Assembly: GCA_014843695.1 (NCBI GenBank)
Contig: CM026398.1
Location: 47,451,032 to 47,515,031 of the forward strand
Length of the DNA: 64,000 nt
Reading direction: 5' to 3'
DNA from: Archivesica marissinica
Taxonomy: Eukaryota; Mollusca; Bivalvia; Venerida; Vesicomyidae
Shown: positions 10,011-19,950 of the stretch, one piece after another
Layout: the number at the start of each line of letters is the position of its first letter
Numbering within the stretch: position 1 is the first letter of the stretch
The notes under the pieces: model-generated
Seen by the model: only the letters and a program-made list of their open reading frames with translations
The model's database searches: none
Told to the model about the DNA's origin: nothing
Position numbers and translations under genes: made by a program

Positions 10011-10732
10011 GTCGTACGGTTGTGGCGACCCATGATTGCGAGCTGGATTTGGTCACCATCAGGTAACCGGAGCTCAGTACATCTGTGACAGCCAGTCGTT
10101 GTCCCGCGACAACCACCCACTCGCTACACGACCTCGGTACACGGTCGACAGGCCTCACATAGCACGTACCGTACATGAGGGCCTATGCAGTGATAACTCT
10201 ACCCCGGCCAGCGGTAAGCCCGGATCTGAATCCGTGTGTGGGCGGAGAATGTAGGTACGGAACCCTCCAGTACGGACCAGTTGGAAGCGGCTCTGCGCGG
10301 ATGTTATTGACCCGAGAACGGATCCGACTGGAAGCATGAGACGTAGGGTGGAGAGTGTCATCAGGGTACGTGGCGGGGCCACCGGGTACCGATTATTCTG
10401 ACGTACTCTAGTGTCTTCGAAGAACATTTTTATGTGACAACGCTCCGGATATATAATAGCGTACATATGTCACGACAGTGTTTTAAGCGACTTTACCCCC
10501 CCCCCAACATTTATTGCAGGAGCGGTGTAAATATATGAATAGTAATTTGGTGAATATCGATAGCAAACAAAAGAATGATGAGCTAGCTGTAGAAGTGGAA
10601 AAAAGACGGGGTTAGTAGCATAATAAACTAGTTTGATGACCAAATCTGCGCATGCCTGATTTGAAATCCCGAATTTACCGTGCTAATTTCCCAGATGAAT
10701 GATTCGAGCTACTCGGTCGGTGCGTGTGTTTT
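10011..10732. other. No recognised gene
   Basis: The part 10,011-10,400 is unusually GC- and CpG-rich for this window and carries open frames on both strands that resemble nothing I know. 10,320-10,390 (GAGAGTGTCATC...GGTACC) faintly resembles the LINE-2b 3' UTR near 22,420. A C10 run lies at 10,494-10,503. The remainder is AT-rich. Confidence 0.4.
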
Positions 10733-10850
10733 ACGTTTATTTATCGTCGCTACCGGTTGCTCATATGAGCGACGCCTCCTGCGATCCCTGGATTACCGGT
10801 CCAACGTGTTACCACTGGACTACAGATCCGTCTGTAAAAATGAGACCACA
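10733..10850 (-). mobile_element. SINE family B, internally deleted copy
   Basis: The minus strand ends with the tail GGTAGCGACGATAAATAAAC shared with the copies at 56,535-56,800 and 58,561-58,838. The other end has the tRNA-like head words CAGTGGTAACACGTTGG and GGTAATCCAGGGATCGCAGG. The central body present in the other copies is missing. Confidence 0.7.
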
Positions 10851-11114
10851 TTTTACACTTCAATTATATACCCACATATCATAGATCGTAAGTGGTACGG
10901 AAGTGGTACGGTTATGTCTTCCCCCTCCAGCAAGTTGAGCGTCATAGCATAACATGTATTAGAAAATGGCACCTCACCCAACATATCTGCCCAACAATAG
11001 TTTCCAGAACCTAGTTCCTGTTACCAGTATTTATCATCTCTACTATATGGACATATGTAACTAGTACTGTACTTGATATAATCAACGCCGTAAATCACTA
11101 GACATATTATGGGT
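10851..11114. other. No recognised gene
   Basis: AT-rich filler with a short direct repeat AAGTGGTACGG (twice near 10,890-10,910). No ORF or promoter is supported. Confidence 0.4.
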
Positions 11115-11355
11115 CCGCCTCCGTGGTCGAGTGGTTAAGGTCGCTGACTTGTATACCACTGTAACCTATCATCACTGATGGTCACGGGTTCGAGCCCCGC
11201 TCAGGTCGTGTCTCAATTATATGAAAAAGTTGGCAGTTTCTTACGGAGGTTGGTGCACCCAATTACTGGTTAACCGCTGGAGTCTGCCCAGGAAAGGTGT
11301 TGTTAGGTAAACTGCCCGCCGGCGATATAGCCCAAAATGGTGCTGATGCAGGCTT
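11115..11355 (+). mobile_element. tRNA-derived SINE family C, cut by the assembly gap
   Basis: An A-box-like TGGTCGAGTGGTTAAGG and a B-box-like GGGTTCGAGCCCCGC are spaced as in tRNA-derived SINEs, with an insert too long for a functional tRNA. The body continues CTTACGGAGGTTGGTGCACC and CTGCCCAGG, which I recognise as the style of a SINE widespread in bivalves. The 3' end is lost in the run of N. Confidence 0.75.
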
Positions 11356-12355
11356 NNNNNNNNNNNNNNNNNNNNNNNNNNNNNNNNNNNNNNNNNNNNN
11401 NNNNNNNNNNNNNNNNNNNNNNNNNNNNNNNNNNNNNNNNNNNNNNNNNNNNNNNNNNNNNNNNNNNNNNNNNNNNNNNNNNNNNNNNNNNNNNNNNNNN
11501 NNNNNNNNNNNNNNNNNNNNNNNNNNNNNNNNNNNNNNNNNNNNNNNNNNNNNNNNNNNNNNNNNNNNNNNNNNNNNNNNNNNNNNNNNNNNNNNNNNNN
11601 NNNNNNNNNNNNNNNNNNNNNNNNNNNNNNNNNNNNNNNNNNNNNNNNNNNNNNNNNNNNNNNNNNNNNNNNNNNNNNNNNNNNNNNNNNNNNNNNNNNN
11701 NNNNNNNNNNNNNNNNNNNNNNNNNNNNNNNNNNNNNNNNNNNNNNNNNNNNNNNNNNNNNNNNNNNNNNNNNNNNNNNNNNNNNNNNNNNNNNNNNNNN
11801 NNNNNNNNNNNNNNNNNNNNNNNNNNNNNNNNNNNNNNNNNNNNNNNNNNNNNNNNNNNNNNNNNNNNNNNNNNNNNNNNNNNNNNNNNNNNNNNNNNNN
11901 NNNNNNNNNNNNNNNNNNNNNNNNNNNNNNNNNNNNNNNNNNNNNNNNNNNNNNNNNNNNNNNNNNNNNNNNNNNNNNNNNNNNNNNNNNNNNNNNNNNN
12001 NNNNNNNNNNNNNNNNNNNNNNNNNNNNNNNNNNNNNNNNNNNNNNNNNNNNNNNNNNNNNNNNNNNNNNNNNNNNNNNNNNNNNNNNNNNNNNNNNNNN
12101 NNNNNNNNNNNNNNNNNNNNNNNNNNNNNNNNNNNNNNNNNNNNNNNNNNNNNNNNNNNNNNNNNNNNNNNNNNNNNNNNNNNNNNNNNNNNNNNNNNNN
12201 NNNNNNNNNNNNNNNNNNNNNNNNNNNNNNNNNNNNNNNNNNNNNNNNNNNNNNNNNNNNNNNNNNNNNNNNNNNNNNNNNNNNNNNNNNNNNNNNNNNN
12301 NNNNNNNNNNNNNNNNNNNNNNNNNNNNNNNNNNNNNNNNNNNNNNNNNNNNNNN
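11356..12355. other. Assembly gap, 1,000 N
   Basis: Exactly 1,000 unknown bases, probably a scaffolding placeholder of arbitrary size. By analogy with the copies at 15,719 and 43,796, the rest of a third element X would be expected in the gap. Confidence 1.
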
Positions 12356-12557
12356 ATACATAACTTCAATTTCAGCAATTTATAACCTCTGATATGATGT
12401 ACGTGGGTCATAATAGATATAAGTGGTGCTCATGTATTAGATGCATACCATGCAGAGCCTCGCATGTGGCAAATACGATGTGCGTTCGACCGTCATATTT
12501 GTACCGCTATTCCTCGTGTGTTTAAGGTCAAATATAGGTCAACCTGCAGGCCTTTAA
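12356..12557 (-). mobile_element. Terminal part of a third copy of transposon X
   Basis: This stretch is the reverse complement of 15,719-15,968. It ends with the same terminal inverted repeat (CAACCTGCAGGCCTTTAA). It lacks the 44-bp tandem duplication seen in the two other copies and is cut on the left by the gap. It lies in opposite orientation to the copy at 15,719-17,840. Confidence 0.8.
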
Positions 12558-12941
12558 GCAGTATTTATTCCAATACATTTACATGGTATTGAACAGATAG
12601 TTTGCAGTAGTTAATTAATGCATATACAATCTGTTATAATACACGTATCTATACGTACAAGATGTACAAGGATGTGACATATTGATATAAATAACACACA
12701 TGTTGCCGTGGGTATTGTATCTGTATCTGTATTCTACTGTAAATAAATATTATGATGCATATATTTCCCCGGATATACCCGACCACGCTCATGTTTAGCC
12801 CGTGTATTTGGGCTGTTGAAAATTGACTTACACGCTCCTATGTTAGCTAACAGATTGTCACGTACACGCAAGCTCTATGTACAATGTCTATGCTCAAAAG
12901 AAAGTCCCATTTTAGTGATAACAGATATTTTCCCCCAATAC
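12356..12941 (+). repeat. Left arm of a 0.6-kb inverted repeat
   Basis: Reverse-complements 15,341-15,968 with few differences. The arm includes an X terminus, about 335 bp of flanking DNA (12,558-12,892) and a Tc1-like terminal repeat. As the flank and not only the transposon is mirrored, the arrangement is an inverted duplication, not two independent insertions. Confidence 0.85.
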
Positions 12942-13583
12942 ACTACTCACTTCAAAACCACTGATCCGTGACTTATTATGCACAGGTGAGACGTTTTGCA
13001 CGTTTTGCACGTGCACTGTACGGGTGAGCTGCCAAACAATATAAATTTAATAAATTCGTGACTTTTTACGGAAATGTAACTAAGAGATCAACAATTGTTT
13101 CATTTTGTATAAATAACGGCAACACAATATGCCTCTACTTCTGGATAATATTCGGGCCAACGCTATCGCCCTATCTTGCACCAATAGAACATGTATTATG
13201 GGCAGATCTTAAGGATATGGTGTACAAGCGGGTACTACCACCAGCAAACGTCCATGACCTGCGTGTTGCATTAAATCAAGAGTGGAGGAACATTCCACAG
13301 GCTAGGATTAGCAACATAGTTACCTCTATGAGAAGAAGATGTGTTGCGTGTGTGGCAGCTCTCGGCGGACATACCAAATACTGACCTACTGACTTTTTGT
13401 GAATTTTGATTTGGAGGGTGACGTTTTTAATGGGACGAAATGAACAGTTTTTGTTAACCGATTTTTGTTAAATTTGACTTGTTTAAGTACCAGATAATGA
13501 ATTTAAGTAATCACATAAAAATAATGGAATTGTTATGTAGAATAAAATTGTATGACCTATTTGGGGACTTTCTTTTGAGCATC
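12891..13583 (+). mobile_element. Internally deleted Tc1/mariner-like element
   Basis: ATGCTCAAAAGAAAGTCCC at 12,891-12,909 is the reverse complement of GGGACTTTCTTTTGAGCAT at 13,565-13,583, giving terminal inverted repeats. The inside keeps only the 3' part of a transposase gene. Length is about 0.7 kb where Tc1-like elements are usually 1.2-1.6 kb. A further copy of one terminus sits at 15,369-15,387 in the right arm of the inverted repeat. Confidence 0.8.
13140..13384 (+). pseudogene. C-terminal part of a Tc1-like transposase
   Basis: The reading frame gives the DDE_3 C-terminus: LSPYLAPIEHVLWADLK, then LPPANVHDLRVALNQEW, IPQARISN and RRRCVACVAALGGHTKY before TGA. The Glu in P-I-E-H is the third catalytic residue of the D-D-34E triad. 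The first two Asp and the N-terminal helix-turn-helix domains are missing, so the fragment is inactive. The family cuts and pastes DNA at TA sites. Confidence 0.85.
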
Positions 13584-13597
13584 GGTGTAGTATAAGT

Positions 13598-13762
13598 AGA
13601 TTGGAGTATTGGAGAAGAGAGCAACTTGGAACACTAGCAAATGGCTTAAGCATGATATCCTTTGACAAGAACATACTAAAACGAATAGATTCTCTCAAAA
13701 GTCAGATCCACCACTTGTATGAAACAGTTGTACCGGTTGGTTACAGCTGCGTTTATGATTGA
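13598..13762 (+). CDS. Unrecognised coding-like segment, 54 residues, no start codon
   Basis: Open frame without ATG, ending in TGA, directly after the right end of the Tc1-like element. It reads ...LEYWRREQLGTLANGLS..., LKRIDSLKSQIHHLYETVV and ends YSCVYD. The composition is protein-like and unlike the AT-rich surroundings. It could be the 3' part of an exon interrupted by the Tc1-like insertion, or of another decayed element. I cannot name the family. Confidence 0.25.
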   Translation, partial: RLEYWRREQLGTLANGLSMISFDKNILKRIDSLKSQIHHLYETVVPVGYSCVYD

Positions 13763-13889
13763 GAATACAGACATGTACATTTTAACACGCCGTGATAGGT
13801 TAGTCATTGCCTACGTTGTATGTTCAGAGTGTCGACGTGTATGCAATAATGTGCGCATTTGTCCGTTTAATGTAACAGGATACCGGCTC

Positions 13890-15340
13890 TAAAACATCTA
13901 AATCTTTCATAATGCAACACAACTACCCGGCGCTTGGTGTACCATTATATGTGGTCTAACTCTTGAATAATGCAACACAACTACCCGGCGCCTGGTGTAC
14001 CATTATATGTGGTCTAACTCTTGAATAATGCAACACAACTACCCGGCGATTGGTGTACCATTATATGTGGTCTAACTCTTGAATAATGCAACACAACTAC
14101 CCGGCGCCTGGTGCAACATTATATGTGGTCTAACTCTTGAATAATGCAACACAACTACCCGGCGCTTGGTGTACCATTATATGTGATCTAAACCTGTCAT
14201 AATGCAACACAACTACCCGACACCTGGTGCAACATTATATGTGATCTAAACCTTTCATAATACAACACAACTACCCGGCGCCTGGTGCAACATTATATGT
14301 GATCTAAACCTTTCATAATACAACACAACTACCCGGCGCCTGGTGCAACATTATATGTGATCTAAACCTTTCATAATACAACACAACTACCCGGCGCCTG
14401 GTGCAACATTATATGTGATCTAAACCTTTCATAATACAACACAACTACCCGGCGCCTGGTGCAACATTATATGTGATCTAAACCTTTCATAATACAACAC
14501 AACTACCCGGCGCCTGGTGCAACATTATATGTGATCTAAACCTTTCATAATACAACACAACTACCGGCGCCTGGTGCAACATTATATGTGATCTAAACCT
14601 TTCATAATATAACACAACTACCCGGCGCCTGGTGCAACATTATATGTGATCTAAACCTTTCATAATGCAACACAACTACCCGTACCTGGTGCAACATTAT
14701 ATGTGATCTAAACCTTTCATAATGTAACACAACTACCGGCACCTGGTGCAACATTATATGTGATCTAAACCTTTCATAATGTAACACAACTACCGGCGCC
14801 TGGTGCAACATTATATGTGATCTAAACCTTTCATAATGTAACACAACTACCAGTACCTGGTGCAACATTATATGTGATCTAAACCTTTCATAATACAACA
14901 CAACTACCGGCGCCTGGTGCAACATTATATGTGATCTAAACCTTTCATAATATAACACAACTACCGGCGCCTGGTGCAACATTATATGTGATCTAAACCT
15001 TTCATAATACAACACAACTACCCGGCGCCTGGCACATTATATGTGACTAAACCTTTCATAATACAACACAACTACACGGCGCCTGGTGCAACATTATATG
15101 TGATCTAAACCTTTCATAATACAACACAACTACCCGACACCTGGTGCAACATTATATGTGATCTAAACCTTTCATAATACAACACAACTACCCGACACCT
15201 GGTGCAACATTATATGTGATCTAAACCTTTCATAATACAACACAACTACCCGGCGCCTGGTGCAACATTATATGTGATCTAAACCTTTCATAATGCAACA
15301 CAACTACCCGGCGCCGGGTGCAACATTATATGTGATCTTG
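13890..15340. repeat. 58-bp satellite array, about 25 copies
   Basis: The unit starts AATACAACACAACTACCCGG and continues CGCCTGGTGCAACATTATAT plus GTGATCTAAACCTTTCAT (58 bp; 57-bp variants lack one C). The first four units use GTGGTCTAACTCTTGA instead, so the array has an older left edge and a homogenised right part. The minus-strand frame of 137 codons (14,602-15,015) follows from the 57-bp variants and is not a gene. The array fills the loop of the inverted repeat 12,356/15,968. Confidence 0.95.
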
Positions 15341-15968
15341 GGGGAAAATATCTGTTATCACTAAAATGGGACTTTCTTTTGAGCATAGACATTGTACATA
15401 GAGCTTGCGTGTACGTGACAATCTGTTAGCTAACATAGGAGCGTGTAAGTCAATTTTCAACAGCCCAAATACACGGGCTAAACATGAGCGTGGTCGGGTA
15501 TATCCGGGGAAATATATGCATCATAATACTTATTTACAGTAGAATACAGATACAGATACAATACCCACGGCAACATGTGTGTTATTTATATCAATATGTC
15601 ACATCCTTGTACATCTTGTACGTATAGATACGTGTATTATAACAGATTGTATATGCATTAATTAACTACTGCAAACTATCTGTTCAATACCATGTAAATG
15701 TATTGGAATAAATACTGCTTAAAGGCCTGCAGGTTGACCTATATTTGACCTTAAACACACGAGGAATAGCGGTACAAATATGACGGTCGACGCACTAAAC
15801 ACACGAGGAATAGCGGTACAAATCTGACGGTTGACGCACATCGTATTTGCCACATGCGAGGCTCTGCATGGTATGCATCTAATACATGAGCACCACTTAT
15901 ATCTATTATGACCCACGTACATCATATCAGAGGTTATAAATTGCTGAAATTGAAGTTATGTATTTTTA
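15341..15968 (-). repeat. Right arm of the 0.6-kb inverted repeat
   Basis: Mirror image of 12,356-12,941, including a Tc1-like terminus (15,369-15,387), flanking DNA without any ORF (15,388-15,718) and the left end of transposon X. It is about 40 bp longer because of the tandem duplication inside X at about 15,790-15,835. Confidence 0.85.
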
Positions 15969-15994
15969 TAGTACTTACAACTGGTATAAACAAT

Positions 15995-16489
15995 TCAACT
16001 CCACTTATGGCACAAATAAGGCTGGTTGCACGGGTTAGGCAGCCAGTTCCTGCATTGCTGTACCACATATTCAGGCATCAGTTCCCTCTTATGCCAAGTA
16101 CAGTTTCCTCTTCTAGCCGCTACTTTTCTCTCTATATATCTGACATCTTTCCATGCGCCACAATTATATAGCATTGCCCAAAACCTCCTGTATAGAAGCT
16201 TTCTCTCATGTGAATTTAGATTATGCGGTGGACGATTATTAGCAGGCCACCAAAGTTGTTTGTTCTGTTCATTTATTATGCAAGGGGAACACAAGCACAG
16301 TGGACACTCAGCAACACCTTCAGCATGCTGAGGCATAGGGGGAGGTACGTAAGCAGCCTCTGCAACGGGCATGGCGGTGGCTGTTTCTTCTATTTCCATC
16401 TCTACGTCCCAGTTCTTATTTTGCAAGAAAGTCAGCAATTCTTTTCTCTGCTCATCAGTTACATACATTGTTATTTTACTCAATGGCAT
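15995..16489 (-). CDS. Cys-rich ORF of transposon X, 164 residues
   Basis: ATG-started, intact frame. Residues 1-35 form a charged helical part; 40-60 are Pro-rich (YVPPPMPQ). A zinc-ligand-like block follows with CPLCLCSPC at about 62-70. The C-terminal half contains YRRFWAMLYN, W-K-D-V-R-Y-I and ELMPEYVVQQCRNWLPNP. The order Cys cluster, Y-R-R-F, then (I/M)P-x-x-V-V-x-x-x-R-x-x-x-P is reminiscent of the zinc-binding P2X7 C-terminal ('ballast') domain, which is often found in invertebrate mobile-element proteins. That similarity is from memory and weak. It may be a DNA-binding or regulatory partner of the transposase. The copy at 44,402-44,737 has one residue fewer and a TGG-to-TGA stop. Confidence 0.55.
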   Translation of the reverse strand: MPLSKITMYVTDEQRKELLTFLQNKNWDVEMEIEETATAMPVAEAAYVPPPMPQHAEGVAECPLCLCSPCIINEQNKQLWWPANNRPPHNLNSHERKLLYRRFWAMLYNCGAWKDVRYIERKVAARRGNCTWHKRELMPEYVVQQCRNWLPNPCNQPYLCHKWS

Positions 16490-16757
16490 CTTGTAGAAAT
16501 CGGCAGAATATGTGTAATACTCGTATGTTCAAGATATTATAATTATAATATTATACATGTACTCATAGCATTCACTGTGATTATTATGTAGCATCAATAT
16601 CGGTAAACGCACACTGACACAGAGAAATATTTAAAATATAACAGAAAACTTGCGAATAATACTGTAGATATATAATTAAATGAAGTATGAAGGTTACCAT
16701 ATAACGAACACATATAGTTTATTCATATAAATACATACATATTATATACATACATAT

Positions 16758-17357
16758 TTGATTAGGTCAACACATGAACTGAATTTTGAATTAGATTGCA
16801 CAGATCACAACCATAGCCGAGAGGGCAAAACCTGGTCCATTCAACTTTCCGACAAAGTTGGGCCGGTCAAAACACATATGCAATATGCTATGCGTAATTG
16901 CAATGGTGACCAATCCATACTTCGAACAAAAATGGAATGTATTGTCAAACATTACCAAAATGACCACACAGACTGTTCACCCAAGTCTCGGTGTAAAATA
17001 GATCCCAACAATATCCACAGCCGTCAAATACTTACAAGTCCTGTTGCTGTAGAACGGTTGCTGTCATGTGTTAGAAAATGCTATGTTTATAAGGAAGCGC
17101 AACATTATATCTACCACATGGACACTAGTAGCGTGGAATCATTCAACAACAGCTTGAATGTTTTCCATGACAAACGTATCGGAACCTTCTCTGCTCTTCA
17201 CTACACTATACGCTCAAATTTGGCAATATGTCAATGGAATGAGACAGTGCAAGTCAAGAATAATACAAGACTCCGTTGTACGCTCCAGTTCAAATCCAAC
17301 ATTTGGGCAAGGTATAAACAGGCATTATTTTCACACTTAATCTGGCGGCCTTTTTAA
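16758..17357 (+). pseudogene. DDE transposase-like frame of transposon X, 5' part missing
   Basis: A frame of about 199 codons with no ATG near its start. It has C-T-D-H-N-H and H-T-D-C...R-C-K-I-D-P blocks, then DTSSVESFNNSLNVFHDKRI and a C-x-W-N-E segment. V-E-S-F-N-N is the usual setting of the last catalytic acidic residue in eukaryotic DDE transposases related to Kolobok/Mutator-type elements. The N-terminal catalytic Asp residues are not visible here. The frame may begin in an upstream exon, or the element may be deleted at its 5' side. The second copy of X has lost this whole region (junction near 44,160 at repeated TATATTATATACATAC words). Confidence 0.55.
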
Positions 17358-17840
17358 ACCAGATGATACATGAAAGTGACAGAACAGAATATGAAAGTGA
17401 CGAAACTCCGACCTTACAAACAACATAGATCCTGATCAGTTTAACAGTTTATTCGTAATTCAAGGCCTCCGGCCCATACACATATATTATATACATGCAT
17501 ACAAATTATCAGTCTCAGTGATTACGCTACGGCTGATGAGGCACCTACATAACATGTAATATATGTCCCTGGGCTGATCTGGATTATGTAGTTTGAATAC
17601 TCATAACTATCAATTTTCTTTACAATCAATAATATACGTTTACTTAAATTGTCAGGGCCTCATTTTGACTAATTATCAGCTCGCAGAGTGATCGTGCATA
17701 TTAACCGTTAGAAAATACCTACATACGCCAAATTATACTGAATGTACTGCTACATTGTTGATACAAGCCACTAATCACATGGAACAGGTAGTAAAGTATA
17801 ACTCTTTACAATTGGACGGGGTCAAACTGCAGGCCTTTAA

Positions 17841-18185
17841 GCACTGACAATGCTTGTTTATAATTGAGCTTATGTATTCGACATTCCTCGTCAAACCATT
17901 TCTTTGTGTCATCGTGAGTGTTTAAGAATCTTGAAGATTTTATTGAGATCTTATGAAAAATAGGATCTGCCACCTCGCGCATAATAGAAGTAAACGAGTT
18001 GACTAACATAATTATTTGTAATTTATTAAGATGTAATGGAATGAAAAATACTGAAAGCAAGATAAGCACTACTGCGCAAACTAAAAAATGTTTTAAAAGA
18101 TCAAATACCAATTCCAATCAGATTGGGATTAGCCTAATTAGCAAATGCTTTTCACGTGTAATAAAATATGAAGACGACATATAAA
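17841..18185 (-). pseudogene. LINE ORF2 linker fragment (block B, left copy)
   Basis: The minus-strand frame reads ...VNSFTSIMREVADPIF..., KKWFDEECRIHKLNYKQALS. The W-F-D-x-E-C motif followed by a basic helix is typical of the region between endonuclease and reverse transcriptase in non-LTR retrotransposons. The equivalent W-F-D-N-E-C occurs in LINE-2 at about 23,400. The fragment is cut at TTAA by transposon X. An identical frame lies at 45,167-45,443. Confidence 0.6.
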
Positions 18186-18787
18186 TTATTTTCGCTATGA
18201 TTTGGAGAAAATAGCAATTAAGAACAGTTATAAATGCGTATGTTTTCTATATGTTTGTGCTAGCTTACATACTATTTATGTTGTATTAGGTGTGTTCTCA
18301 TGTGATTGGAAAGTTGAATGGAATTTAATTAATTAATCTATGTATATGTCATGTAATATTAATCTACAAAGCCGCTCTGAATTAAATAAATGGATGCGTT
18401 CTGATTTACAAATAAGACCACATGTTAAATTTATTTTATTTAACATTTAGCAATGAATATGGTTACGAAGGGTTTACTAATCGGCCATGTTATACAACTT
18501 TGCAACAACTTCAATTTTGTATGTTTGGTTTTGTGTTTTGTTGTGTCTTTTGACCTTCTCCTTGTTGGAAATAAAGAACTATTTTGCTTTAATTATAAGA
18601 CACATATCAGATAAATATTACAGGTATTTACACATAGATATAAATATAAATGGCTGTGGGAGCTCATTTGTATAAAATGTATGCTTTATGTTTGCACTGT
18701 TCGCTAACTGTATATAATATGTATGTATGTCCTCATGGGCTTGACAGCCTATTGGAATTTAATAAAATAAACTAAACTAAACTAAAC
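18186..18787 (+). mobile_element. 5'-truncated retrotransposon 3' end, absent from the second block B
   Basis: About 600 bp present only in the left block B. The uninterrupted site is at about 45,510. It is flanked by TATAAA on both sides (18,180-18,185 and 18,788-18,793), a likely short target-site duplication. It ends with AATTTAATAAAATAAAC followed by (TAAAC)n, the tandem-repeat tail of many non-LTR elements. No coding domain remains. It is an empty-site/filled-site pair, so the insertion is younger than the duplication or is a heterozygous insertion. Confidence 0.75.
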
Positions 18788-18807
18788 TATAAAACACTCA
18801 CTATGCA

Positions 18808-19780
18808 TTATTTACAATGAAAAGAGGTACGTCGTTGTAAAATACTAAAACAGGTTTTGGCAGCTAATCTAATAATGGGTGCATTTGTGAATATGAACTT
18901 AAGTTGTTCTTGACTAGACATATTAACAAAACCAGGTTGTATAAGTTGAGCTCTATCAAATAATATTTGCCTTAGTTTATACAAATTTATTTTAGCTCGA
19001 TTGCGAAACAAGTTTTTATAACTTATATTAATCACTCTCGAGACCTCATTCCTGATGGAATCCATCGCCACGGGAGAGAGAGAAGAGACAACGTGGAAAT
19101 TAAATGCCTTGCCTAAGGGCACAATCGTAACGGCTCCAGTGGGGCTCGAACTCCGGACCTTTCGCACCTGAAGCGAACGCGCATCCACTGCGCTATCACG
19201 ACTTCCTAATATTGTAATATTTGCCTTAACTCACCATATAGGTCATATTCAAGGATAACACGTGACTCATCTTCAACTGTGTTACAGAATGTACATGTTC
19301 TGTCTATCTACTGGTAAGTTTTCGTATCTGCCAATTTCAAGCCCTATAGGTGCTACGCCACATCTAAACTTACTAAATGCAGCCCGATGCGATCTATGCA
19401 TAATAATTTTACAATAGTTTTCAGTTCAAAATTGTTGTTTAAATGTACAGTAAGTCCTTAGCTTATTCCTACCTCTCCCTGATGTACTATTATCTGTTCT
19501 ACTGGAGACATTCCAGTTTATATTTAGACATAAATACATTTTCAACCTTCGAAAAAGTACACGATTGGTATTATTCAACCGTAAATGTTTTTCTAACATT
19601 ATAAAACCAATTGCTACATTTAATGTTTACTAAGGAGTTTGCCCAGCTAGTTATTCTAAATTTATAAAAACACAACGGAGTTCATAAGGTAAATAACGTA
19701 GATAATGCTTGTTTAAACATTGATATAAGTGCAGAACTACGTTCGACTGTATCATACCATTCCCGTAATCATTAATACAT
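18808..19780 (-). pseudogene. LINE-1b ORF2 C-terminus, split by a SINE (left copy)
   Basis: Read on the minus strand, the two parts match the C-terminus of the LINE-1 copies in the palindrome. The upstream part has GRGRNKLRTY-like and HRAAFSKFRCGVAPIGLEIG; the downstream part has RQILFDRAQL and AAKTCFSILQRR before the stop. The zinc-knuckle region (C-P-F-C in LINE-1) is decayed and carries stops. The reading frame is interrupted at codons for L-R-Q-I by the SINE at 18,975-19,215. It is a distinct, older member of the LINE-1 family seen here. Confidence 0.7.
18975..19215 (-). mobile_element. tRNA-derived SINE family A, complete copy with 13-bp TSD
   Basis: Perfect target-site duplications AATATTTGCCTTA at 18,962-18,974 and 19,216-19,228 define the ends. 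On the minus strand the SINE starts GGAAGTCGTGATAGCGCAGT (A box TAGCGCAGTGG), has the B box GGAGTTCGAGCCCC and the body word GTGCCCTTAGGCAAGGCATT. It ends AATAAATTTGTATAAAC. It lies inside LINE-1b coding sequence. The TSDs give the exact family length of about 241 bp. Confidence 0.9.
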
Positions 19781-19950
19781 CAACAGGCAAAAGTAATAAC
19801 CTATTAATTTAATGGAGTATTTTATTGAATATATCGACATGTTCAATGAAGTATTGATTTGAAAGTTCTAGGTAACAGATAAAGGTTTTTAGTTTAAAAT
19901 TAGGCTGCTTGTAAATGTGTGGCAAGTGTTTCAAGCTTGATGCTTTCATA

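Larger units (their letters stand above)
15719..17840 (+). mobile_element. DNA transposon X (TTAA-flanked, Kolobok- or piggyBac-like)
   Basis: The element is bounded by TTAA on both sides and by 17-bp terminal inverted repeats with one mismatch: AGGCCTGCAGGTTGACC at the left and, read inwards from the right, AGGCCTGCAGTTTGACC. TTAA target sites are shared by the piggyBac and Kolobok superfamilies. The purine-purine start (AG) after TTAA fits Kolobok better. Two ORFs diverge from the middle: a Cys-rich protein (minus, 15,995-16,489) and a transposase-like frame (plus, 16,758-17,357). The right end is inserted in a LINE linker-coding sequence. A 44-bp tandem duplication lies near the left end (about 15,790-15,835). 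A shortened, flipped copy is at 43,796-45,166. Confidence 0.75.

Noticed and set aside
10155..10466. Minus-strand frame of 103 codons in GC-rich DNA
   Set aside because: No motif, no promoter, and an overlapping frame on the other strand is equally open; GC-rich composition explains it.
11121..11210. tRNA gene
   Set aside because: A and B boxes are too far apart for a tRNA and the sequence continues into a SINE body.
11263..12411. Four long frames of about 350-380 codons
   Set aside because: They read through 1,000 N.
14602..15015. 137-codon frame of repeated H-Y-E-R-F-R-S-H-I-M-L-H-Q
   Set aside because: Product of 57-bp variants of the satellite.
13890..15340. CRISPR-like regular array
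   Set aside because: Units are contiguous copies without variable spacers, in a eukaryotic context.
16026..16331. Plus-strand frames of 87-122 codons between 15,908 and 16,591 in transposon X, and their mirrors at 44,300-44,977
   Set aside because: Antisense to the Cys-rich ORF, whose minus-strand product has the coherent Cys/Trp pattern.
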